From: Nematostella vectensis
Taxonomy: Eukaryota > Cnidaria > Anthozoa > Actiniaria > Edwardsiidae
Assembly: GCF_932526225.1 (NCBI RefSeq)
Contig: NC_064034.1
Coordinates: 18,350,927 to 18,414,926 of the forward strand
Direction of reading: 5' to 3'
DNA length: 64,000 bases
The notes under the pieces: generated by a model
Seen by the model: only the letters and a program-made list of their open reading frames with translations
Database searches by the model: none
What the model was told of the DNA's origin: nothing
Made by a program: the position numbers and the translations under genes
Shown here: positions 30,951 through 41,867 of the stretch, piece by piece
Layout of the letters: the number at the start of each line of letters is the position of its first letter
Numbering within the stretch: the stretch's first letter is position 1

Positions 30951-33900
30951 TCATAGCTTGACGGGTGGTGGGTTGGGCTGAGTGCCCCACTTGGCCATTT
31001 TGTTGCTGATGGGAAGGCTGTGGTAAAACTCTGAGGCCATGTACTCCCTGACACCGGGTAGTTCCTGGGGAAAAGTGACAAGAGTATTTCAAGATTTCAT
31101 ATTCATATTCAAACTTGAACTTCACATAAGCTGATAAGTATACAGCCGCTTTTTTCCGTCATGCAATTCGTGATCTTAGTTCAGTGATACTCCACAGGGG
31201 AGCACAAGTTACTATGGTGACGGACGTGCTTACCTGTATTCTCTTCATGAATCCCTACAAATACAAGTAAAGTGTTATCAGTCAATCACCACGATGTATA
31301 AGAGCTGTTTCGAGAAAAAAGGGCACCTAAAGTACCCTCGAGTATTACCCAAGAATCAAAAATCCTCACAGCAACAGCTAGCGAAGAGGGTGTACCCGTG
31401 AAAAGAGATTCTATTTCCCTTAGGAGAGACACTTTGATCTCGGATAGTGTCTGAACTCGTTATTTTTTCTTTTCCTTTTTGTATTTTTTTTTTAGTTTTG
31501 CCGGGAAAAAAATCAAATGTCAGTCAATCCCCCTCCCTCCCTTCCTCTCTTCCATAAGTTTAACCAATCATTTGTTAGTCAATCACCCTCCCCCTCCCCT
31601 CTTCCATAAGTTTAACCAATCATTTGTTAGTCAATCACCCTCCCCCCTCCCCTCTTCCATAAGTTTAACCAATCATTTGTTAGTCAATCACCCTCCCCTC
31701 CCCTCTTCCATAAGTTTAACCAATCCTTTGTTAGTCAATCACACATCCCCCTCCCCTCTTCCAAAAGAGCTCATATTCAAGTTAGCGCAAATAATCACCT
31801 ATAGGAAAACCAGGGGAATATTTCGGTATGCGCATGTAAGTACTTTGTCTGCACTGCGGAAGACACGCGCTAACGCTAGCGAATACTAGCCTAAGACGCG
31901 GCGAATACTCTAGTAAGCGCAAATAATCACCTTTAGGAAAACCTAGGGATGTTTAGGTATGCTCAAGTAATCACGTTGTCTGCACTGCGGAAAACACGCG
32001 CTTACGCTAGGGAATACTAGCATAAGACGCGGCGAATACTCGAGTTAGCACCAAATAATCACTGGGTGTAAGACATGCGGATATGGTACGTTATCGCTTT
32101 TTTAAACCAGTGTAAGACATGTGTATGAAACGGAATATTCCCTCGGAAAAGACGTGCAAAGACAAGGAGAATATTCAAGTTTGCCTCTGATAATCCACAA
32201 GTCTGCGCTAGGTGTAAACTCGACTTTTTTTTACCAATCATGTGTGAGTCAATCCCCCTCCCCCTCCCCTCTTCTATAAGTTATACCAATCATGTGTGAG
32301 TCAATCCCCCTTCCTCCCCTCCCATCTTCTATAAGTTTTACCGATCTTGTGTGAGTCAATCCTCCTCCCTCCCCTCCCCTCTTCTATTAGTTTAACCAAT
32401 CATGTGTGAGTCAATCCCCCTCCCTCCCCTCCCCTCTTCTAATAGTTTTACCAATCATGTGTGAGTCAACCCCCCTCCCTCCCCTCCCCTCTTCTATTAG
32501 TTAACCAATCGTGTGTTGGTCAATCCTCCTCCCTCCCCCCCCCCCCCTCTTCTATAAGTTTTACCAATCGTGTGTGAGTCAATCCTGCTCCCCTCCCCTC
32601 TTCTATAAGTTTTACCAATCGTGTGTGAGTCACTCCTCCCTCCCCTCCCTCTCCACTAAGTTGTACCTTAAGATTGTCGTGACCGTCAAGAATAGTCGGA
32701 TCCAGTGTTCGAAGCTGGTCCAGCGCCTCCCAAACGTTAAAGTCAGCAAAAGTCAACTGTTGAGAAAAGGAAAAGAAATCAATTTGATAATTTAGATTAC
32801 TTACCTAAGCTTTCTGGTTTCTTTTCGTTATTGTTTATTACTGAACATTATAAAAGTAAAAATAGGTTAGTGTTACCTGAGAAATTTTTATGGTAGTTGC
32901 ATCCAAAATGATTAGTTCGCGATGGCGGTAACCCATTATATAAGATATGACTAATTTGGTTGTAGAGAGTGTGTTTTCGAGTCCCCCTAGCTTCTACTCG
33001 TGTTCGATTCCCGACGCTTAATTAATCTACCTTCCTTAGGAGAGCTTTCTGCCACTCGTCCCTTCTTTTGTTCTCTTTGTAGGGAGCTGCATAGTAGAAC
33101 TAGTGTCGAAGCTCCACAAAAAACTAAAATCAAATGTCATGACATTTGATTTGCAGTGACAAATCAGTGGCAAAAAAGGGTACGGCATTAGAAACAAGGC
33201 GTAGCATCACGAGCATTTCCACTTTTCCCGCCACTCACATTCTGTCCGGCAAAGTAAGGGTTTGTGCCCAAGAAGTTTGCAAAGCGTTTGACGAGAGTTC
33301 GGATTCCCTTCAGGTAAACCTTGATATCCTCTTCCTGGTAGTTTAAAAAGCAAACAAATCACAATTTTGTCACCTCTTTTGCTTGTTTAATTTGAATAAT
33401 CAATTAATTTTAATTGTATTTTATTTTTCTTACGAAATTATTTGTGAAGTACGTAGCCTTGAAAAATCCCGGGAAAAAGTCCTTTATCTGAAAAGAAAGG
33501 AAAAAGAAGAAGAGAATTCAAAATTCATTCCAACCAGCATCTTACATGTAGCTACATTGCTGGTAGCAAGATTGATATTCTTTTACATAAATACGTCCAG
33601 ATTTCTTATGGCCACTTTGTAGAGTTTATAATATGGCAACTATGTACTGGAGTACCTCATAGTCGATCATGTCGCAGAGACATTTTTCTTCTTCGGTTTT
33701 TCCACCTGTAAATCAAATGCATGTAATTAATTTTAAGTTTGATTCGCGGGTCCCAATTGCACTGTTGATAACAAATCGGACAACTTACACAGATCATGTT
33801 GTCTCGCAATATGCCTCATAATCTAAAAAGATCAGAAAAAAAACGAGTGCTATAGTCAAATATTTTATACCTGAGTTGGAGTTTAATGTGAGCAGTATGT

Positions 33901-35906
33901 AATAAATGTACTGCATTTCCCCTACAATTTGTTTGGGAAGAACTGGAGGACTTAGCTCGTGTTGAGTAACACAAGTCACGTGACACACTATAAGTAAGCC
34001 AAGCTGTGTCTACTTACTGCGCTTGTTTGCGTTAGCCTGATATCTCCGTCAATATAATAGGGCAGCTGGAGGAGCAAAGAAAAGCAATGTTAAGAATGTT
34101 ACACAAAAGAGCACGATAACAAGATCATTTCGATAACATGTTAATTGTATGGATGTATATCGCGATCTCGTCCTACTTAAATGTATAATTAATTTTTTAC
34201 GCTTTCGATTTAAACGATTACCCATTCAATTAGCTAACTCTTTCGATTGAAATCAATTGATATCAATTATCGTTTCTTTCGATTGACCAGGGCGGGGATA
34301 ATTGCATATAGTTCTTACGTTTGGAAGCAATAGCCCTATATTTTCTTTTTCAGATAACCAGCCGTCCTTGTTAAAGTCTGGCGCTGAAAACAAAAGAAAA
34401 AAAAAGAATTGACTGACATTGGCCTTTATCGAGCAATCGATTCATGCATGTAACACTTGTAACGCTATTTAGATACATGTAAAAACCGCGCGTTTATGTA
34501 AAAAAAAAACAAGCACAAAAAACACATCAGCTCAAGTGGTTCCCCCCCCCCATGCCCCACCCCGTCTGCCGCGCGCCCCTGCTATCAAGTTTACCTATTA
34601 TGAAGATTGCCTCATCACCTCAGTTCCTATACTATCCCTCACCCACCGGCTCCCTTATGCATAAGCATAATAGGCATAAAACACATCCGATCCAAGATGG
34701 GGGAAGGCGCCCCCCCCCCCCCCCCCCCCCGTCCCCCGTCCCCCGCCCCTCCTGTCAAGTTTTCCCATTATGAAGTTTGTCTTATTACCTTAGTCCCTAT
34801 ACTATCCCTATTATGCATAAGCAGAATCGTCAACAGCATGGCTGCAATAGCGCAGAAGAGTACACAGCTTCCCGTTTCCGTCACGTACTACTTACCATCT
34901 CCTGTCACGTAATCCTTCCGTTCGTATTCCGTGTTGGTGTAGGCGAGAAGGTAACGCACTCCTTCCGCCAGCTTTCAAATAGTTAGGACCAGCATATTAG
35001 AATATTTTTTATCCATGGTTATTGTGGCCTAACAGTTTTTAAGGTCTAAGACCCCTTTGTAATAGCCTGACAGTTTCTAGACTCATTAGGGATAGGTATT
35101 TCTAGCAGAGGGATACGTAGCAGAGGCCTCTTTTCTCTGTTAGGGTTCTGCCAGCAGGGGAGTATAGGGACGGATCATTAGATCATTGGGGGAGGGGTGG
35201 TGCAATATTCAAAAATAATAACGAGCAGACGAAAAATGTAAGAGAAAATGTGCATGGAGAAAGCAGAAAAAAAAATTTCGAACATTCACGAAAAAAAAAA
35301 AAACACGTTTAATTCGACGCCACCACAAACCAGCGCCCTCACGCACCTTCCCCATCAAATTTCTAGCGGTCCGTCCTTTAGCATACTCATGTGTGACTCT
35401 CTATTTTTTTAATGTCACGGTCAATTATCGCGAGGGAACACAAAGAATTATCTGCGGTGTAAAAGGGCGCGCTGATTGGTTAGATTCTACAATTGTCCTT
35501 TACAAAACAAATAAATCTCGACTCATAACTGAAAATCGATTACCACTGCTTTGTCATAGTATCACAAACTAGTTTTACAGGAATATTAGGTTGCAAGACC
35601 CAAAGAATCTTTTGTGTTGATCTCGAGCACGTATATAATTTATTGGTATATTGTGCATTATTTTGCAAGATCAGTTATTCGGGAAATCTTTTCGATTAAA
35701 GGGTAAACCCTTTTATTGATTTAGAAAAAAAAATTCAATATAAATATGAAATATTTCATGGTTAAAAAATGTTTACGCAATATTGAGAAGTCGTGTTGAA
35801 TTTCGGACTAAATATTCAGCGATTTTATTAAAATAACCAATAAATCAATATGAGTTAAATGAAGTCTTACCCCTCTTAGTTTCCAGTATCCGAAAATCGG
35901 TGCCAT
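30951..35906 (-). CDS. Mu-like glutathione S-transferase, copy 1
   Basis: Eleven exons on the minus strand: 35871-35906 (MAPIFGYWKLRG), 34896-34971, 34319-34383, 34018-34065, 33789-33822, 33656-33705, 33434-33487, 33239-33334, 32667-32756, 31234-31254 and 30951-31064. They total 227 residues. The N-terminal thioredoxin-like domain has the catalytic-type Tyr (GYW), DKDGWLSEKENIG-like APDFNKDGWLSEKENIG, and the glutathione-binding LPYYIDGD ... LTQTSA. The C-terminal domain contains LTFADFNVWEALDQL and PISNKMAKWG. Mu-class architecture (WLxEK loop, QSNA-type motif, terminal PINNxMA). It conjugates glutathione to electrophiles in the cytosol. The last two introns hold minisatellites. It is the downstream member of a tandem pair. 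Confidence 0.93.
31526..31765. repeat. About 52-bp minisatellite
   Basis: About four and a half units of TTCCATAAGTTTAACCAATC plus TTTGTTAGTCAATCACCC and a C-rich run. It lies in the GST copy 1 intron 31255-32666. Confidence 0.9.
31781..32060. repeat. About 130-bp tandem duplication
   Basis: Two copies begin AAATAATCACCT at about 31789 and 31919 and contain TGTCTGCACTGCGGAA and GCGGCGAATACTC. A third truncated copy starts near 32044. It lies between the two C-rich minisatellites in the same intron. Confidence 0.85.
32228..32660. repeat. About 59-bp C-rich minisatellite, about 7-8 copies
   Basis: Units contain TTACCAATCATGTGTGAGTC, AATCC and a long CCCTCCCTCCCCT tract, and are related to the units at 31526-31765. 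The right edge lies only a few bases from the donor site of exon 32667-32756, so the array abuts a splice site. There are pure C/G runs up to ten or more bases. Confidence 0.9.
34540..34850. repeat. Imperfect tandem duplication, about 190 bp
   Basis: Two copies of a segment containing CCCCTGCTATCAAGTTTACC / CCCCTCCTGTCAAGTTTTCC, CTATACTATCCCT and TTATGCATAAGCA, with a long C-run between them (about 34711-34731). It lies in a GST copy 1 intron. Confidence 0.75.
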
Positions 35907-37650
35907 GATCGAGGATGAAGCTTTAGTACGAGTGTTATTAGTGTGTTGTGCAGTAACACAGTGTTAGAAGACGGCTGGATTGTGATGGACCAGTGTAATG
36001 ATAGGGGTGGCATTACGTTGAGCTTTCCCGTACTTTTCCACTTGTCACATACCGGTAGACCTGGAGTTATCTAATAGAGCAAACCGGATGAACAAGTGTA
36101 AACTGGTTATAAGTAGGAATCCCCATTCGTCACGCAATGTACCGCTTGAGCGTTTAAACCTCTCGAGAGGCTCGCATATGCGACGGCGATTGATAATTTC
36201 CTTGCGTTGATTATAAAATTAACTGTAATTATCATTATAAAACAACGCATATTCGTTGTTGTTTGACACTAAACTTGTATATGATCATTATAATCACATG
36301 TAATTTTAGTTTCTAGCACGTTTTCGAAAAGCAACAGTTATCTTCGCGTGTGCATCAAAGTTCACTTTTAAGTAACTAAATCCGGCCTTTTTATTGAGAG
36401 ATTGAATTTATCAAGGGTCACCAGTCACCGCACCGTCAGGAGTGGCTGAGCGCAGTAGAGCGTGTCTGTGGTGTCTGAGTGGTTGCGCAAAGTATGGCGC
36501 GAACGTTTGCGCTAGTTCCATCACCCCGCAAAAATTCCCTTGGTAACGCTTATGCTACACAGTGCATGAGGTGTGTGAGGGGAATGGCGATGAAATAATT
36601 TAATTCCTATTCGTGTATATTCATACATTCACTGTAACTTGACGCACTTTATTTGGCACGCTGCATGTATAAGCAAATAAATTTGATGAATGCCAGCCTA
36701 ATGCAACCCTGGATACCAGAGGCTCCAAGCTTCGCGGCGAGAACATTTTGAGAGAAGAGAACGAGCTCTTTCGCTTCGCTCAAATCGTTGTCGCCGCGAG
36801 TTCGGAAATCGTTGTCGCCGAGAAGCTCGGAGCCTCCGGTTCCCAGGGTAAACTATCCCTCCTGTGGCGATCTTTTCGGGATTCCTGTACTGCTCCGGTA
36901 TCCTGTGGTTGTGATGTGGCGTCACCAGTTACCCTCTTCTCTGGGTTGGCTTCCCCGGCCCCTCTCTCCTCACGGCAAACACAGGAATCTTACAGAACGC
37001 CGTGGACTTCTACATTACAAAAACAACTGACAAATATCTGATAGAAAACTTGATTCAAAGTAAGGCAACCAATCTTCATCCCAACTAAAGCGATCTATCG
37101 AAAAAGCGTTATCAAAACTCCATTTTCTAGGGGAGTAAGTTTAAAAGATGCATGCGATGGTTAATCGTCGTATGTTTTGGGGTATACAATTCTACCAACT
37201 GCTATCCCTTAAGGGGTGTTAGAGTGCGGTGTTACTTGGTGCGGGTCAGTACGCAGCTCTTACAAGCTGCAATTTGATTGGGCAAATGAACAATATCCGC
37301 ACCTCGACACAAAGAACGAGAAGAATAGAGACAAAAGAACTCCTTTGTAGAACAAAAATAATAACCAACTGCTATTCCTTAGAGGGTGTTCAAAGAGTCT
37401 TCTGATTCCCCTAGGGAAAGGTCATTATTTATCGGACGGGGGGTGGGGGGGGGGGTTGGTCTGCTAAGTTGAATTTTTTTTCCGGTTCAAAAGTTTCGCC
37501 CCATTTAAAGCCCAAAAATTGTGACCATCCCCCAAAAGGGCGACCAAAAACAAGGAGATATTGAGAAAACGGGACATGCTTAGGGGGAGACCCCCCCCCC
37601 CCCCCCGAATCATTGTGTGTGTGAGAGGGGGAACTAAGCAGACAGGCAGG
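35907..37650. other. Upstream flank of GST copy 1 with dispersed repeats
   Basis: It contains an imperfect inverted repeat at about 36705-36860: ACCCTGGATACCAGAGGCTCC on the left against GGAGCCTCCGGTTCCCAGGGT on the right, around a Ser/Arg-coding GC-rich middle. It also contains a direct repeat of CCAACTGCTAT near 37195 and 37365, and G-runs at 37438-37455 and C-runs at about 37592-37606. No gene. Confidence 0.5.
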
Positions 37651-38252
37651 CGAGCCTGGCCTTTATGTATTTCAATGACCAAAGGAAAAACAGTAATGAA
37701 ATGAACAAACTAAGAACTTATAGAACTTTTAAAGACAAATATGAATTAGAGAATTACCTTGTAGCCATCCCTAATGTGAAACATAGAGTTGCGCTAACAA
37801 AACTAAGAATAAGTAATCACCAATTGCAAATTGAGAAAGGCAGACACACGAGGCCTTACACAAAGGAAAAAGATCGGATTTGCCCAACATGCAAAAATGA
37901 CGTGGAAAATGAATTTCACTTTCTAGTATAATGCCAAACATACAAAGAGCTACGAAACTCAGTTATCCAAAATTTGCAGCGCAATCAAATTACACAAAAA
38001 CGCCTTTTCAATTTACTAATAAATCCGCCAACTCAATTAGCAGGGATAGCTGCAAGGTACATTTCCGAATGTTTCAAGCTAAGGAAATACAATGTAAACT
38101 AAAACTAAGAACAATCACATAATAGCTGTTGTACGTCTTATATACGTACTATTTTACCTTTTTTAAAATTTTTTGGTCACTAACCGATGTAACTTTACTG
38201 TTTCAAGGGACCAATAAATAAAATCTGTCTGTCTGTCTGTCTGTCTGTATCA
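37650..38252 (+). mobile_element. LINE 3' fragment (non-LTR retrotransposon) with CTGT tail
   Basis: The 3' end of a reverse-transcriptase ORF: LRTYRTFKDKYELENYL, KHRVALTKLRISNHQL, and the C-terminal zinc-knuckle-like CPTCKNDVENEFHFL. A stop follows, and the same region stays similar to LINE tails (CQTYKELRN, ARYISECFKLRK) with breaks. It ends with AATAAATAAAATCTGTCTGT and a short (CTGT)n repeat at 38226-38249, the usual 3' microsatellite of CR1/L2-type LINEs. It is 5'-truncated and inactive. Confidence 0.8.
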
Positions 38253-39962
38253 TCAAGTCAGGAGCATATTCAAGGGGTATATATAGTATAAGTATATAAA
38301 ACTTGGGAACCTCGCAAAAACAAGCGGTTTGATTGGTTGATTAAATGCAATATACACCTCCTAGGAGGTGGATATTTTCCTGCGCCCCGAAATCAAGGAA
38401 AATTTGAAAACAGCCGATTTGCAAGTGTTTCCGAAAAGAAAATTGCTCTAAAGCTCGTTTTATATACTAAAACAATTATACCATTTCCATTTCGGCGGAT
38501 AGTCGCTTTTAAAATCTTTTTTGCCACTATCCACCTCAATGGAAACGGTATAATTGCTAATTTTATATAGAAGGTTCGGGGATATACTCCCCAGTGAAAT
38601 GTTAGTCATTATTGTTAAAACCTAAATAGAATCATAAGAGCTCCTTTCCACCAGAATTCTTATTTGTATATTTTTTCTTACTACCAATCTGAAAAGTTAG
38701 TGGGGGAGTGACATGAATGGAAATTGAAAAACCGAAACTTCAAAAGATAAGACAAATAGAAGCGCCAGCCAAAGAGGCCCATCATATTTATTTTATTAAA
38801 ATTTTGGGGGTCTGGGGTTCTCCCCAGAAAATTTGAAAATTCCAGACTATTAGGAGGCTCGGAAATTGATCATAATACCTGTTTAAAAAATAAGACCCTC
38901 CCCAAAATCGGCGCTCAAAAAATTGAAACCCTCCCCCAAACATAGCAGCCCTCTCCTTCCCGTTAAATAATGACCCTTCCCTTATGAAGTCTCATGCCAA
39001 TGGATCATCCTGCTATTCAATTAACAACAGGACTTAAAGACAAGATGAAAGAAATGACGCTGACTTTAAAGAGGATATAGCGAAGATAACTTTGAGGATA
39101 GTGCTATCTCTTTGGTTTAGAAATTTGCTTCTACCACACCTAATGTACTATCTTTAGGGGTAAGAATTGCTGTTGACCACACCAAGTGCTATCCTTCGGC
39201 TTAATTGATTTTGCCGACGATCATCCTTTTTTTTTTTGTTTTTTTTGTATCCCTTCCCCCATTCGGGTGCTTACGCAAGCTTTGGACACGTCTATGGTCC
39301 GTGCTATTTGTGATCAAAGGTAGCTTCCTAGAAGATCGACTATTGTCTTGTTTATCGCTTGCGCTCCAGAGTGAACTAAGAGTTACTTGTTGGCATTTGT
39401 TGCTACAGCCCATTGAAATAAAGCCACACCACGTTAATGCCCACTGCCCGACTTAGGGTGTCGCGTGTGTCTAGTGTAAAAGATCACATAACTAAGATTT
39501 GATATTATAGCCGGATGTTACTAAAACGGGGAACGGGGAGCGGGGAACAGGGAGCGGGGAATACGTTTCTTTTATTTTAGATGTGGTAGAGATCAAGTCA
39601 AGTGAAAGGTATGTTGAAAGGGATAATATGACAACAGTTATGACAGTAGTTTAGTGTGAGCTAAAATCGCAATGGTAAACTTGAAAAGAGATTTATGGAA
39701 ACATATTTTGAATCCGTGGATATTTTTGCAACCTACATTGCCATGACTTCAAAATCTCATCCCATAGTGATGAAAAGCGCTCTATACAAATTTAAGGTGC
39801 TATTTTCAGTGTTTTTATGATTATTGATGTTGAAAGCTGCTGTTTTAGTAACATCCTATTATAGCCTCTCATTGCCCAATAACCGGGTACCGAAGGCGTG
39901 ACCCTGCTCCAACAAGTTCCCCGGTTTGTAATATGTCACAAGAAGTGGATGGGGTGATAACA
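38253..39962. other. Intergenic region between the two GST genes, left part
   Basis: It contains fragments of short repeats: a G-rich stretch near 38800-38960 (GGGGGTCTGGGG, CTCCCCAGAAAAT) and a GGGGAACGGGGAGCG run at 39528-39560. No conserved protein segment was found on either strand. Confidence 0.45.
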
Positions 39963-40203
39963 CACAATGTGTAGTTTCAGAAAATATCCATACCCGGGTC
40001 GGGGGAATGACCCCCTACCCCTCTGAAATTTCCAACCCCCTGGAAAAAAAATACAGCAACTGTTAAGGAAAAAGGGCATTTTACCCCTCCCCTCTGGTAA
40101 TTCCTGGGCGTTTGAACCCCCCCCCCCGGAATTTCTAATCCCCATAATGGGGGGGGGGGGGGGTGGGGGGTCAAGAATATTTTCTGGAACTACACAATGC
40201 TCG
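39963..40203. repeat. MITE-like inverted repeat element, about 240 bp
   Basis: The left end ACAATGTGTAGTTTCAGAAA and the right end TTTTCTGGAACTACACAATG are inverted copies. The interior is C-rich then G-rich (long G run at 40149-40164), with several AATTTC-type boxes. It is the same family as 8660-8905. Confidence 0.75.
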
Positions 40204-41867
40204 CAAAGGTCATAAGAGCGGGGCATAGGGCGAAAAGATTGGGAAGATCTTCTGGCAATGAATCGAGAGAAACCTTAGGAGGAGGGAAGGAAAAGAAGAG
40301 AAAGAAGGCTTCTTTTTGTCTCCAACAGGGACGCTAACGTCTGTAGGTAGTTCGTCTGTATTTCTTATGATGAGTTAAATATAATTTTGATCTTCGTGAT
40401 TCAACCATAAATTGATTTATTTTGTAAGAAGCAGAAACAGACACTATGCTTATTTATAATTCTTTTATCTAACATTTATCCTAAAATCGGTGGAACCCTG
40501 ATGGCGCGCAATCAAACTAATAACGTAAACGTGGAAATTCTTGCTTATTTTTCGAGTCCTTTTTTTGCGAACATTAAGGTTTTGTTAACAGGTTTTTTAC
40601 TTGAGGGGTTAAAAATAGTTAGAATGTTCACAATTACAGAAACCAACAAACCATAGGCACTATGTCACATATCCACCCGGGGGGGGGGGGGGGGGGGGTT
40701 ACTTCCTTTATCGATCGGACGGGAATCATCTTTTAGTCGTATCTTTTAGGGTGAAAATTTGGAGCCTTGGGTATCTTTTAGGGGTGAAAATGAAAATGCA
40801 ACGATTTTTTTTACCTCGGTATCTTTTAGGGGGCTATTACAGCCATCGCTCATCTATACTTGTAGGTGTTTTTAGATCACTAACCAGCGAAAAAATCACA
40901 CAACCCATGGGACGATAATAAATTGCGAGCTCAACAATGATCTGTTTGTTTTGTTTTTATTACAAATTATTTACGTTTGTTTGAAGTATCTTTTTGAGGG
41001 TAAATTCATGTTTAACCACGCCCACTTAAGTATTTTTTAGGGTTGTTTTCAAAAAGTCCCGACAATGATCCCCGTCCGTTTAATATTGGAGTACCCCCCC
41101 CCCCCCCCCCCCAGGATATCCACCAGGACATCTCACCCTATGAACTGTTGTTTCCCCACCATTAGTCATCAGGGTTCCACTAGCTACACTACGGGAAGAA
41201 TTTGGCTACATTCCTACGTGTAAGCAACTACACCTCATCATAGAGCTTCTCTTGGAGTGACAAACATCTAATGCCATGTTGCAGCAAGCGATATTCCTGT
41301 TAAAGCAAACACATTGTCTTTTAATAACCCTGTCAATAATCAGGAGTGGGTCTGACGGATGGGTAGAGGGCAGCAAAGTGGGAAAAAGAGTCAATAATTT
41401 TACAGTATAACATTTCTTCTCTCTCATACAGTGTAGGGGGAAACCACCACAACACATGCCCCAGAACCACCACGTCATCATTTTGTAATCATCAGGGGTA
41501 ACGGCTTGGTCCCAACAGTGAGTGGTTTGAAGAAGTCGTGGGGGGGGGGGGGGGGGGGGGGGGGGGGAATATAGAGTTTTGCTTATGATTACAAAAAGTT
41601 AAATTCTGTAAAAAATATTGTCTTTTGTCAAGCAATATATAAATACATGTCATGTTTGATACATATTTAGGTGCATATCAAACATGCATTTATGTAAAAC
41701 AATACAACAAATCTGCCCAGAAAAGTGTTTTTAGTTTTTTTTTTTGGGGGGGGGAGGGGTTGGGGGGGGGGGGGGCAAGTGCCCATCCACCACATCATCA
41801 TCATAATAAGAAAAGCACCATCATCATATTTAGAAAATTATATCACTGCAAATAGAGATACTCACAT
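40204..41867. other. Intergenic and 3' flank of GST copy 2
   Basis: It has long homopolymers (G at about 40680-40698, C at 41095-41112, G at 41541-41567) flanked by repeated text such as TATCTTTTAGGG (three times, 40740-40840). No gene. The homopolymers may be assembly-sensitive. Confidence 0.45.

Noticed and set aside
36698..37041. Overlapping open frames on both strands, about 75-97 codons
   Set aside because: They lie in an imperfect inverted repeat (GAGGCTCC/GGAGCCTC arms) and look like a MITE rather than coding sequence.
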